DNA from: DATLFI01 sp035524895
Lineage (GTDB): Bacteria; Acidobacteriota; Thermoanaerobaculia; Multivoradales; Multivoraceae
Direction: 5' to 3'
DNA length: 21,435 nt
Assembly (NCBI GenBank): GCA_035524895.1
Contig: DATLFI010000387.1
Location: 1 to 21,435 of the forward strand
Part shown: in pieces, positions 7,793 through 15,422 of the stretch
Layout of the letters: the number at the start of each line of letters is the position of its first letter
Position numbering within the stretch: the stretch's first letter is position 1
Translations under genes and position numbers: made by a program
The notes under the pieces: generated by a model
Told to the model about the DNA's origin: nothing
Databases searched by the model: none
What the model saw: only the letters and a program-made list of their open reading frames with translations

Positions 7793-8955
7793 TACCGTCC
7801 GACCCCCAGAGCCTCGGCGAACGCTTCGAAGGTCGACGTCTTCTGGATGCCCAGCAAGGCCCGGGCATCGGAGAAGGACGCACGCCCTTCCCAGAGGCTC
7901 ACGTAGAGCGCCCGAGCGAAGCGACGGCTCACTCGGAGCCCGTGGGTCGCGTAAAAGTTGCCGCCCGGTCCCTGTTGTCGCTTCAACGCGAGCAGGCGGG
8001 TCAGCTCCTCCTGGTATCGAGTCCACATCGCGTCGCGATCGAGGATGCCCGCGTCGTGCAAGCGACGGATGATCACCAGCGTGCTCACCTTGAACACGCG
8101 GGCCAGTCGCACGAGCTGCTCGTCGCTCGCCGGCTCCTCGTTCACCCCTCGGAGCTCGCCGGAGAGCTCCGTGAGTGGAACCAGCAGCTCGGCCGCCACG
8201 CGGTTGCACCAGCGCTCGATCGCGCCGCCGGATGGCTCGGCAGCGACGGAATCGGAGACGCCGGAGGCGCCGAGCCAGAGATGCGCCAGCTCGTGAGCCA
8301 GCGTGAACATCTGCGCCGCCTTGGTGTCGGCGCCATTGACGAAGACCACGGGGGCCAGATCATCGGCGAGCGCGAAGCCCCGGAACTCCTGCGGGTCGAG
8401 TGTGCGGTGAGTGTTCGAGCCGACGATCCCGCTGGTCATGACCAAGACGCCAATCTCTTCTGCGCGAGCGACGAAACGACGGAGCGCCTCCGACCAGGAA
8501 TCAGCGCTGCGCCGCTGGTCGACGTCGAATGCCAGCGTCTTGCTGATCTGTGCCGCGGCCACCGCGGGATCGACGGCGACGCTTAACGAGCCGACGAAGG
8601 CCAGGGGACTCTCGCCCAGCATCCGAGACTCCTCGCGGTACCAGGCTTGGCGCTGCTGGCAATCGTAGATGGTCTCCAGCAGGTCGGTGCTCGGCTGCGC
8701 GAGCGGCTCGCTGCCCATGGTCCGCAGGTCCGGAATCGGGAGCGAGACCTCGGGCGGCTCTGGCAAGAAGAGGTAGCCCACAGGAGTGTGGGTGGCACTC
8801 GCGAACGCCTCGACCTGCTTCAGGGTCGGCTGGATCGCGCCGCTCAGCCACTCGTCGAGCTTGGGGAAGCGCGCTGCGGCGCCCTCGAGCGAGAGCCCGG
8901 CGCGTTCGCAGGCCCAACGGAGGAGGGCGGGTCGGATGGGGACGCGAGGGGTCAC
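7792..8955 (-). CDS. Xre-like/ImmA-IrrE family metallopeptidase, probable antitoxin or regulator
   Basis: The protein is 387 residues. The N-terminal ~90 residues resemble a divergent Xre helix-turn-helix (LLRWACERAGLSLEGAAARFPKL... FASATHTPVGYLFL). The centre and C-terminus form an ImmA/IrrE (COG2856) zinc peptidase with HELAH at residues 221-225 (TLAHELAHLWLG) and a downstream WCNRVAAELLVP helix typical of the family. Such proteins can cleave Xre-type repressors after DNA damage, or act as antitoxins beside DUF4411/PIN-like toxins. The GTG start overlaps the hsdS stop by four bases (GTGA), and its stop overlaps the DUF4411 start, so the gene is embedded in the hsd operon. The substrate is not known; the neighbouring toxin or the S24 tail of HsdR are possible partners (inference). 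Confidence 0.88.
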   Translation of the reverse strand: MTPRVPIRPALLRWACERAGLSLEGAAARFPKLDEWLSGAIQPTLKQVEAFASATHTPVGYLFLPEPPEVSLPIPDLRTMGSEPLAQPSTDLLETIYDCQQRQAWYREESRMLGESPLAFVGSLSVAVDPAVAAAQISKTLAFDVDQRRSADSWSEALRRFVARAEEIGVLVMTSGIVGSNTHRTLDPQEFRGFALADDLAPVVFVNGADTKAAQMFTLAHELAHLWLGASGVSDSVAAEPSGGAIERWCNRVAAELLVPLTELSGELRGVNEEPASDEQLVRLARVFKVSTLVIIRRLHDAGILDRDAMWTRYQEELTRLLALKRQQGPGGNFYATHGLRVSRRFARALYVSLWEGRASFSDARALLGIQKTSTFEAFAEALGVGR

Positions 8956-10313
8956 GGGGTGCGAGTTGCGGAGGCGGCCGCGGTGAGGGTGGCAGCGGTC
9001 GAGGGGATGTCGAGCTGGCCGGTGACGGCGGCGGTGATGAGGGCTTGGCGGTATTCGTGGAGGCGAGCGATCTGCTCCTGTGTTACTCGCTGGGTCCTGC
9101 GCTGGGCCTCGGCGAGGTTATCGATCCGTTCCACGATCCGGTCCTGCTCCCAAACAGGGGGGCAAGGCAGTCTAAGCTCACGAACCAGCCCACAGTTGAG
9201 ATGCGGATGTAGTGCGCCGGTCTGAATGCTCTTGAGCGAAGCGAATCCGAAGGGCGAATTGAGGAGCCAGGCGAGGAACCTTCCGCGCATACCTTCGCGA
9301 AAGGTCGAGATAACGATCAGAGCATGGCAATTCGCACCTTCCCACTCAGGAGGAACCGCGGCCACCTGGCCGATGTCTCCGGTTTGAACAACCACCACAT
9401 CGCCCTCGTGGAGGATCGACTTTCGTCTTAGCCCACTCCATTCCTCCGGCACGAAGTAGGTAGGCCGAAAGCGGATGCAGTTGTCCTTGACATGAAGCGA
9501 CTGGAGGTAGGGAACCCCCTCCTCCACGAAGAGGCCGCGAGTCGGGCCTACGTAGCCGTTGGTGATCTTCGAGCTGACCGTCGCGATTCTTCTCGTCTCC
9601 CAGTGCGCCGGGATCTCGCCGATCCAATGGATGCCCGAGTCCTTCATCGGCACGCCGGGGTCCAAGCCCTTGATCACCGCTTGATTGATCAGGGCGGACC
9701 GCTTCTCGGCCAGCAGGCAGAGCAGCTTCTGCTTCTTCTCGATGAGGGCGTCGATTCCGGCCGTCTTGCGGTCGAGGAAGGTGGCGATGGCCTCCTGGAC
9801 TGAACGAGGGGGCAAGGGGATCGACAGACTCTTGATGTCCGGCATGTAGATCGTTTGGTGCGTCGATCCCATACGAAGGCGCTCGAACTCCGGCATCATC
9901 GCTATGAACACGTAGAACAGGAAGTCGGCATGCAGCGAGGGACCGGGGACCCAGTTCGCGAAGTCCTGAGTCGTCGCCATTGACTGCGGCATGATGCCGG
10001 CGTAGCCCACGGACGCTGTTCTCGAAAGGACGACCGTTCCCGATGGAAGCAGACGTGCCGCCGAGTTCTTCAGCCCGAGCTCGCTGACCTTCTGCTCTGT
10101 TTCGCCGAGGTACTTCTGCCGCTGTTCGCGGAGCTGCCAGACGTCGGCGAGGGAGAACCACGGGATCGTGCAGTCCTCCGGGACCCAGTACTCAGAATGC
10201 TGCCGGCTCGGTGTATGTCCGGATTCCAAGCGCGCGACGCGACGGAGGTTGATGAGCTCCCAGGCGGGCGGAAGCTCTCCGACCGCGGACCAAACGGTGT
10301 CGGTGTCGGTCAT
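8952..10313 (-). CDS. hsdS: Type I restriction-modification specificity subunit S
   Basis: This 453-residue subunit chooses the bipartite DNA target for methylation and restriction. Two target-recognition domains are visible. The first (to about residue 175) contains WVPEDCTIPWFSLADVWQ and LPSGTVVLSRTASVGYAGIM, then PPRSVQEAIATFLDRKTAGI. The second, from about residue 230 (GIHWIGEIPAHWETRRIAT), ends in a similar coiled segment (WEQDRIVERIDNLAEAQRRTQ). The conserved helices after each domain (LIEKKQKLLCLLAEKRSALI) set the distance between the two half-sites. Its start overlaps the hsdM stop by four bases (ATGA). Both halves are intact. The recognised sequence cannot be read from the protein alone. 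Confidence 0.93.
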   Translation of the reverse strand: MTDTDTVWSAVGELPPAWELINLRRVARLESGHTPSRQHSEYWVPEDCTIPWFSLADVWQLREQRQKYLGETEQKVSELGLKNSAARLLPSGTVVLSRTASVGYAGIMPQSMATTQDFANWVPGPSLHADFLFYVFIAMMPEFERLRMGSTHQTIYMPDIKSLSIPLPPRSVQEAIATFLDRKTAGIDALIEKKQKLLCLLAEKRSALINQAVIKGLDPGVPMKDSGIHWIGEIPAHWETRRIATVSSKITNGYVGPTRGLFVEEGVPYLQSLHVKDNCIRFRPTYFVPEEWSGLRRKSILHEGDVVVVQTGDIGQVAAVPPEWEGANCHALIVISTFREGMRGRFLAWLLNSPFGFASLKSIQTGALHPHLNCGLVRELRLPCPPVWEQDRIVERIDNLAEAQRRTQRVTQEQIARLHEYRQALITAAVTGQLDIPSTAATLTAAASATRTP

Positions 10314-12427
10314 ACCAATGCCTCGTCGAGAAGACCCCGGATCTCCTCCTCCAGCTCCCGGATCTCCTTCTCGATCACGTCCAGCGCCCGCGGCGGCTTA
10401 TAGACGTAGAAGTGCCGCGTGAACGGGATCTCGTAGCCGATCTTGGTTTTCGACTCGTCGACCCAGGCGTCGGGGACGTGGGGCAGCACCTCGCGCGCCA
10501 TGTACTCGCCGACGTCCTCCCTCAGGGGCACGTTCTCGTAGTCGCGTAACTCGGGGTCGGGCTCGGGCTCTCCCTTCCTCCGACAGACCTCGGCCGTTTC
10601 ATCGCGCTCAGAGAGGGCGTTGAGGACGGCCTTCTGGACCGCCGCGGGAAGGCTCACGCCTTGGGCCTTCACCTCAGCCTTCAGCGCCTTGACGAACGCC
10701 GGCCGGGACTTGTAGAGCTTGCCGCCGTCGCGATCGGCCAGGGCGGCCAGGACCGCGCGTACCGCCTCCTGGAGCGCCCGGCCCTCCTCGATCTCGGCCT
10801 TCGCCTTCGCGCCCTTCTTCCTCGAGGTGAGGAGGTTCTGCCAGACGCGCTCGTCCTCGAGCCGCTCGATGCGCTCGGCCGAGGCCTGGAAGTTCAGCTT
10901 CGCCGGCCGTTCGACCGTGATGCGGCGGAAGGCGAAGTCGGCGTTGGCGAAAACCCGGACGCCGGGATGCGCGTCGGGATCCGCGACGGCCGCGTCGAAG
11001 CCGGCGTAGAGCTGCGCCAGGTCGCGGATGTTCTGCTCCGAGAGCTCCTTGCGCTTGTCGCCGAGGCTCTTGCGCATCTTCTCGAAGTAGGCGACGCCGT
11101 TGACGAGCTGCACCTTGCCGCGGCGGTTGGGGGCCTTGCGGTTGCTGAGCAGCCAGACGTAGGTGGCGATCCCGGTGTTGTAGAACATCTGATCGGGCAG
11201 CGCGACGATCGCTTCGAGCAGGTCGTTCTCGAGGATCCAGCGGCGGATTTCCGACTCGCCCGAGCCGGCCGCCCCCGTGAACAGGGGCGAGCCGTTGAAG
11301 ACGATCGCGAGCCGGCTGCCGCCGCGCACGCCGCCGTCCTTTCCGGCGCGCTGGACGGGCTTCATCTTGCTCAGCATGTGGAGCAGGAAGAGGAGCGAGC
11401 CGTCGTTCTTGCGCGGCAGCCCGGGACCGAAGCGGCCGGCGTGGCCCCGTGCTCCGTGCTCGTCGCGTACTGCCTTCTCCGCTTTCGACCAGTCGACGCC
11501 GAAGGGCGGGTTGGAGATCAAGTAGTCGGCCTCGAGGTCCGGCAGACCGTCCTGGGAGAACGAGTTGCCGAACTTGATGTTGTCGGCGTTCTGCCCCTTG
11601 ATCAGCATGTCGGCCTTGCAGATGGCGTACGACTCGCCGTTGAGCTCCTGCCCGAAGACCTCGAGGCGCGCTTTCGGGTTGAGCTCGGAGAGGTGCTCCT
11701 CGGCCACCGACAGCATGCCGCCGGTGCCACACGCCGGGTCGTACATCGTGCGCACGATGCCCGGCTCGTGGAGCGCCTCGTCGTCTTCGGCGAAGAGGAG
11801 GGTCACCATCAGTCGGATGACCTCGCGCGGAGTGAAGTGCTCACCGGCGGTCTCGTTCGATTGCTCGGAGAACTTGCGGATCAGCTCCTCGAAGATGGTG
11901 CCCATCTCGGCGTTGCTGACGTGGATCCGCGGCTTCCCATCGTCGCCCACGATCGTCGCGCCGCCGGGTCCGCGCCGGTAGGGGTCGAGGTCGACCGCCG
12001 CGAACTTGCGCAGCACCAGGAAGAGCAGGTTGGCGCTCTCCAGCCGCGCGATCTGCACGTCGAATCGGAACTTCTCCAGGATGTCCCGGACGTTCTTCGA
12101 GAAGGCGTTGACGTAGCCGATGAGGTTCGCCGCGGCGTTGTCGGGGTCCTCGAGCAGCGCCGCGAAATCGAGCTTCGAGGTGTTGTAGAAGCTCTCGCCC
12201 GAACCCTTGAGCAGCATCCGCTCGCGCAGTGCCTCGGGCGTCGAGTCCGCGGGGTACTTCGCGGCGGTTCGGCGCACCGCCTCGCGGGTCGGCGCCAGCA
12301 CCTGGTCGAGCCGGCGCAGGACGAGGAAGGGCAGGATGACCCGGCCATACTCCGACTGTTTGAAGTCCCCGCGCAGGAGGTCGGCGACGGACCAAACGAA
12401 GGAGACCTTTTCGGAGAAGTTGTGCAT
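10310..12427 (-). CDS. hsdM: Type I restriction-modification DNA methyltransferase subunit M
   Basis: The protein is a 705-residue N6-adenine methyltransferase. An N-terminal helical HsdM domain (NFSEKVSFVWSVADLLRGDF... LPFLVLRRLDQVL) precedes the catalytic domain with the AdoMet site DPACGTGG (from D230) and the catalytic NPPF (306-309, ISNPPFGVDW). EHFTPREVIRLMV is typical of the family. It is longer than the classic ~500-residue HsdM. The extra C-terminal part is charged and probably coiled coil (EKEIRELEEEIRGLLDEALV at the end), with two further regions around the IPFTRHFYVYKPPR motif that contact HsdS in longer subclasses. With HsdS alone it would give protective methylation. The ATG at 12427 lacks a clear ribosome site; about 108 bases separate it from the upstream RAMA gene. 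Confidence 0.95.
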   Translation of the reverse strand: MHNFSEKVSFVWSVADLLRGDFKQSEYGRVILPFLVLRRLDQVLAPTREAVRRTAAKYPADSTPEALRERMLLKGSGESFYNTSKLDFAALLEDPDNAAANLIGYVNAFSKNVRDILEKFRFDVQIARLESANLLFLVLRKFAAVDLDPYRRGPGGATIVGDDGKPRIHVSNAEMGTIFEELIRKFSEQSNETAGEHFTPREVIRLMVTLLFAEDDEALHEPGIVRTMYDPACGTGGMLSVAEEHLSELNPKARLEVFGQELNGESYAICKADMLIKGQNADNIKFGNSFSQDGLPDLEADYLISNPPFGVDWSKAEKAVRDEHGARGHAGRFGPGLPRKNDGSLLFLLHMLSKMKPVQRAGKDGGVRGGSRLAIVFNGSPLFTGAAGSGESEIRRWILENDLLEAIVALPDQMFYNTGIATYVWLLSNRKAPNRRGKVQLVNGVAYFEKMRKSLGDKRKELSEQNIRDLAQLYAGFDAAVADPDAHPGVRVFANADFAFRRITVERPAKLNFQASAERIERLEDERVWQNLLTSRKKGAKAKAEIEEGRALQEAVRAVLAALADRDGGKLYKSRPAFVKALKAEVKAQGVSLPAAVQKAVLNALSERDETAEVCRRKGEPEPDPELRDYENVPLREDVGEYMAREVLPHVPDAWVDESKTKIGYEIPFTRHFYVYKPPRALDVIEKEIRELEEEIRGLLDEALV

Positions 12428-12535
12428 GGTGGGGTCGACCGACTGTGCTCAATGGTGTTCCGCGCTCGAAGACGTCCCTGGACGTACGAGGGCGGGCCTG
12501 ATCTTCATCTCGCCGTTGATCGAGAGTCCGTCCGT
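12428..12535. other. Spacer between the RAMA-domain gene and hsdM
   Basis: These 108 bases lie upstream of hsdM. They could carry an hsdM promoter, but I see no clear -35/-10 pair on the minus strand. No gene is visible. Confidence 0.4.
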
Positions 12536-13465
12536 TCAGATCGACGAGTCGCTGGCGAGATACTCCTCGCGCAGGTCCGCCAGCGATCGACCACGCTTGT
12601 TCCGCCAAGCGACCCAGCCATTGACCGTCGTCCGGCTGCTGCCGGCGTCTTGAATCCCCAGGAGCGCCGCATAGCTCGGGCTGGTGAAGCGCTTCCCGAG
12701 CACCTCGAGCTCGCCGTCCTCCACGACCGAAGCTCGGTACACCTTCCGCTCTCCTCCGCGTGGTTTGTAGGGCATCTCCAGCACCTCGCCGGCGGCGAGC
12801 AGATCGGCCTCGAGCAGATCCGACAAGGTGATGTCGTATCGGGCCATGGATCGGCTCTCTGCGCGAGGCTCGATCGTGTCGAGTGTTGGCCGGTACTCCT
12901 CGGGCAGCTCGTAGATGACGTTCCCCGAGTTGCCGAACTCCTCGTACTTCCGAACCTCCCAGAGCTTCACCGGCACGCGCAGCGTCTGCGCCCACTCCCT
13001 CAGGTCCGACCGCACCTTGTCGATCGGCATGCCGACGATGGGATCGGACTCGAGAATTCGACCGAGCACCTTGCGCACGTCGATCTCGGCGATGTCCTGC
13101 TCTTCGAGCTGCTCCAGGAGCGCAGGCTCTTCCTTCAGCCTCGTGACAGCGAGGTCGACGAGGAGCTGGCGGGATGCTGGGTTCGTCGCCGCGATGATCT
13201 GCTTCGCCACCTGGGGCGCGATGTGCCGCCAGACGCCGTGGCGATCGAGCTCGGCCTCGACGATGTACCAGCGGGACTCGGCGACGTCGATCACGTACCC
13301 ATCGGGAACCGTGCCCGCTCCATCGGCCGTCGAAATGAGCTTCTTCGGAAAGTAGATCGCAGACGGCCCGAAAATGAGCTCCGCGTGATCAACCACGACC
13401 TGCTCGAGCTCTTCTTCCGAGACGAACGTCGATTCGATGAACCGGCGGCCTTCGAGAATCAACAT
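12536..13465 (-). CDS. PD-(D/E)xK nuclease-like protein with C-terminal RAMA domain
   Basis: The protein is 309 residues from ATG 13465 (MLILEGRRFIE), where conserved-looking sequence begins; the frame is open upstream to 13585 but that part is arginine-rich and unconvincing. The N-terminal domain resembles NucS/DUF91-type nucleases: D55 in VPDGYVIDV, then IVEAEL (E70, E72), then a helix with H81 and Q85 (RHIAPQVAKQI). The usual lysine of the E-x-K motif is replaced by E72, so catalysis is uncertain. The C-terminus from about residue 250 (LGKRFTSPSYAALLGIQ, then TVNGWVAWR) is a RAMA domain, a predicted reader of modified DNA linked to restriction systems. It is the first gene of the leftward RM cluster and may sense methylation state or act as an extra modification-dependent effector. 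Confidence 0.8.
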   Translation of the reverse strand: MLILEGRRFIESTFVSEEELEQVVVDHAELIFGPSAIYFPKKLISTADGAGTVPDGYVIDVAESRWYIVEAELDRHGVWRHIAPQVAKQIIAATNPASRQLLVDLAVTRLKEEPALLEQLEEQDIAEIDVRKVLGRILESDPIVGMPIDKVRSDLREWAQTLRVPVKLWEVRKYEEFGNSGNVIYELPEEYRPTLDTIEPRAESRSMARYDITLSDLLEADLLAAGEVLEMPYKPRGGERKVYRASVVEDGELEVLGKRFTSPSYAALLGIQDAGSSRTTVNGWVAWRNKRGRSLADLREEYLASDSSI

Positions 13466-13786
13466 CGGATGGGTCCGTCCTGACGGTTCTGGGCAGCTTG
13501 CCCCTTGCGCGGAACGTCTCCGAGCAACGCGAGCGTTTCGGTGGGATCGTTTCGCGGGGCGCATCCCGCCCCGACGGTCCCACATGCACCACAGGCGCCC
13601 GCCGTGGCCGAAACCACGTCATCGAGTGAAGAGATCCGACGCCCGAGGCTAGCACCGTGGACGCAGAGGAAGCCCCGACTGCCGGAGCGAGACTCCGAGC
13701 TGTCGCGCAGGGCACGATCGTTCCCACACAGGCTTCCAGCAAGTCGGATGCCGAAGCCTGCGCGTCGTACCTTCAACGAGTCGCAA
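13466..13786. other. Region without a recognisable gene, upstream of the RM cluster
   Basis: These 321 bases lie between the start of the RAMA-domain gene and the tRNA-Pro fragment. Open frames here have skewed, arginine-rich composition and no recognisable motif. The promoter of the RM cluster probably lies here, but no strong -35/-10 pair stands out. Confidence 0.4.
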
Positions 13787-13823
13787 TGGTCGGGACGAGA
13801 GGATTCGAACCTCCGACCCCCTG
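13787..13823 (-). other. tRNA-Pro 3'-end fragment, attachment site (attL/attR)
   Basis: On the minus strand this is the last ~37 bases of a tRNA: end of the anticodon stem (CAG), variable loop GGGGGTC, T arm GGAGG-TTCGAAT-CCTCT, acceptor strand CGTCCCG, discriminator A and encoded CCA (13789-13787). The block GGGTCGGAGGTTCGAATCC is what bacterial tRNA-Pro genes carry. The matching 5' half (expected to begin CGGGACG) is absent; unrelated sequence follows from about 13824. This is the expected scar when an element integrates into a tRNA 3' end: chromosome to the left, element to the right, and the complete tRNA at the far end outside the window. An integrase gene begins about 220 bases away. 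Confidence 0.85.
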
Positions 13824-13865
13824 AACCCCATTCTGAAAACCAGGCTCCTCAGACCGGAACGGCGC

Positions 13866-13914
13866 AAACCCTTGGCGCTGTTGATTCTCTAGCGGCCGCG
13901 CGAGAAAACCCTTG
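13866..13914 (+). repeat. Short direct repeat next to the attachment site
   Basis: AAACCCTTG occurs at 13866-13874 and 13906-13914, 40 bases apart. One TGTTGATTCTCT element (13879-13890) lies between the copies. The position beside the attachment site would suit integrase arm or accessory-protein binding; that role is inferred. Confidence 0.4.
13879..13890 (+). repeat. Single TGTTGATTCTCT element
   Basis: The 12 bases are identical to 19571-19582 and related to the pair at 13999-14020. It lies about 55 bases from the attachment scar, on the side of the integrase gene. Confidence 0.5.
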
Positions 13915-13933
13915 CACGCCAAAGGATTTCGGC

Positions 13934-13963
13934 TTGACAGCCTCAGGGAAGATAGCGGAAAAT
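13934..13963 (+). promoter_or_regulatory. Possible promoter of the integrase gene
   Basis: A perfect TTGACA (13934-13939) is followed after 18 bases by GAAAAT (13958-13963), a moderate -10 match. Transcription would start about 70 bases before the integrase ATG and run through the TGTTGAGTC repeat pair, so a protein bound there could block it. The assignment is by consensus only. Confidence 0.35.
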
Positions 13964-13997
13964 GGCGGAAGCCGGATACAGCCTCGAAGCACGTCGA

Positions 13998-14022
13998 GTG
14001 TTGAGTCTGTGTTGAGTCCTAC
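13998..14022 (+). repeat. TGTTGAGTC repeat pair upstream of the integrase
   Basis: Two copies of TGTTGAGTC start 11 bases apart (13999 and 14010), about one helical turn. The 25-base block matches 19570-19594 at 22 positions in the same orientation. It lies between the putative promoter and the integrase start, as expected for an operator, or it could be an integrase arm site. Confidence 0.6.
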
Positions 14023-14040
14023 TTCCAGGGGGTCCCGACC

Positions 14041-15366
14041 ATGCCAGCCGCCAGCCTCACCGCAGCCAAGATCCGCAAGCTCATGAAGTCGCCGCCGGAG
14101 CCCCGCACGGTGAAGGGGAAGACGAAGGGGTCGGAGGTCCTCTACTTCGACCACCACCGCGACGCACCTCGTGGGTTCGGGGTGCGCGTCACCAGCTCGG
14201 GCGCGGTGTCGTTCATCTTGGACTTCAGAGCGAACGGACGTCAGCGGCGGTACACGATCGGCGCGAGCCCGGACTGGTCACTCGAAGCCGCACGGAAGGA
14301 AGCCCGCGACCTGCGCCAGGTGGTCGACCAGGGTGGTGATCCCCTCGCCGATCGGCACCTTCGGCGAGATGCGCCGACCGTGTCCGAACTCTGCGATCAC
14401 TACCTCGACCACGCCAAGGCGACGAAGCGAGCCTCGAGCCTCGCCGAGGATCGCAGCATGATGAAGCTGTTCATCCGCCCCGCCCTCGGCAGACACAAGG
14501 TGGAGAACGTCACCCGGAGGGACGTGGAGAAGCTGTTCCGGTCGATCGGCGGGAACCCGAACGAACCCACACCCGAGGATCACCCGTACCGCGCGAACCG
14601 CGTGCTGTCCCTGCTCTCGACCATGTTCGGCGTCGCGATCGAGGAAGGGTGGGCGACCACGAACCCAGCGAAGTCGAGCAAGAACGGCAAGGGCGGCATC
14701 GAGAGGTATCGCGAAGAGGCTCGCGAGCGGTGGCTGTCGAGCGAAGAGATCGGGCGACTCTTGAAGGTGCTCGACCAGCATCCCGGCTCCCCCGCCAGCA
14801 TCATCAAGTGGCTGCTACTGACCGGCTGCCGCGCCGGTGAGGCTCGGACCGCACGATGGGAAGACTTCGACCTGGATCGAGGCACGTGGACGAAGCCAAG
14901 CCATCACACGAAGACGAAGACGACCGAACACGTACCGCTCAGCGCCGCCGCTCTCGCGTTCCTTCACGAGATCAAGACGGCGAAGGCGAAGGCGATCGCC
15001 ACGGCGAAGACGGCGACCGCGAAGGCGCAGGCCGAGAGCGAGCACGTGTTCCCGTCGCTGGCCGGCGGCGAGATCGAACGCCACAACCTCGGGCACTACT
15101 GGCGGAAGGTCCGGAAGACGGCGAAGCTCGACGGCGTCAGAATCCACGATCTGAGGCATTCGTTCGCGTCGCACCTCGTCTCAAGCGGCCTCTCGCTCCA
15201 CGTGGTCGGCATGCTCCTCGGACACACTCAGGCCGAGACCACCGCCCGCTACGCGCACGTCGCCGACAAGGCGCTCAGGGAAGCAGCCGACGTCATGGGT
15301 AGCGTGATCGAGACCGCGAACAACCCCAAGGCCGACGTCGTGGACATCGCCGCCGGCCGGAAGTAG
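14041..15366 (+). CDS. int: Tyrosine recombinase, P4-type integrase
   Basis: This 441-residue site-specific recombinase would integrate and excise the element at the adjacent tRNA-Pro site. The N-terminus carries the arm-binding domain typical of P4-like integrases (GFGVRVTSSGAVSFILDFRANGRQ region), then a core-binding SAM-like domain (about 110-210, TVSELCDHYLDHAKATKRAS). The catalytic domain has R264 (TGCRAGEAR), H369 and R372 (IHDLRHSFAS), H395 (LLGHTQ) and nucleophile Y404 (TTARYAHV), so the active site is complete. An alanine/lysine-rich low-complexity stretch (AKAKAIATAKTATAKAQAE) sits between the two catalytic boxes. The ATG at 14041 follows an AGGGGG ribosome site by about 9 bases. 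It is convergent with the element's leftward genes. Confidence 0.93.
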   Translation: MPAASLTAAKIRKLMKSPPEPRTVKGKTKGSEVLYFDHHRDAPRGFGVRVTSSGAVSFILDFRANGRQRRYTIGASPDWSLEAARKEARDLRQVVDQGGDPLADRHLRRDAPTVSELCDHYLDHAKATKRASSLAEDRSMMKLFIRPALGRHKVENVTRRDVEKLFRSIGGNPNEPTPEDHPYRANRVLSLLSTMFGVAIEEGWATTNPAKSSKNGKGGIERYREEARERWLSSEEIGRLLKVLDQHPGSPASIIKWLLLTGCRAGEARTARWEDFDLDRGTWTKPSHHTKTKTTEHVPLSAAALAFLHEIKTAKAKAIATAKTATAKAQAESEHVFPSLAGGEIERHNLGHYWRKVRKTAKLDGVRIHDLRHSFASHLVSSGLSLHVVGMLLGHTQAETTARYAHVADKALREAADVMGSVIETANNPKADVVDIAAGRK

Positions 15367-15422
15367 CCCCTCGAGGACGGATCGAGCGCTCAGCGCCTCC
15401 AGGATCGACGCGGGGATCGGCC
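15367..15422. other. Convergent intergenic spacer
   Basis: These 56 bases separate the end of the integrase gene from the end of the leftward gene train. No gene and no clear intrinsic terminator is visible. Confidence 0.4.

Noticed and set aside
7197..7883. Alternative leftward frame over the DUF4411 gene
   Set aside because: Arginine/proline-rich composition; the overlapping frame matches DUF4411 from end to end and is coupled to the upstream stop.
10661..13483. Long rightward open frame (940 codons) opposite hsdM and the RAMA gene
   Set aside because: It spans two real opposite-strand genes and the gap between them and shows no recognisable motif.
13649..13867. Leftward small frame containing GSEVRILSSRP
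   Set aside because: This is the familiar false protein produced by translating a tRNA T arm; the tRNA-Pro fragment explains it.
14974..15040. Alanine/lysine-rich repeat inside the integrase as a separate repeat element
   Set aside because: It is an in-frame low-complexity linker of the integrase gene, not an independent repeat.
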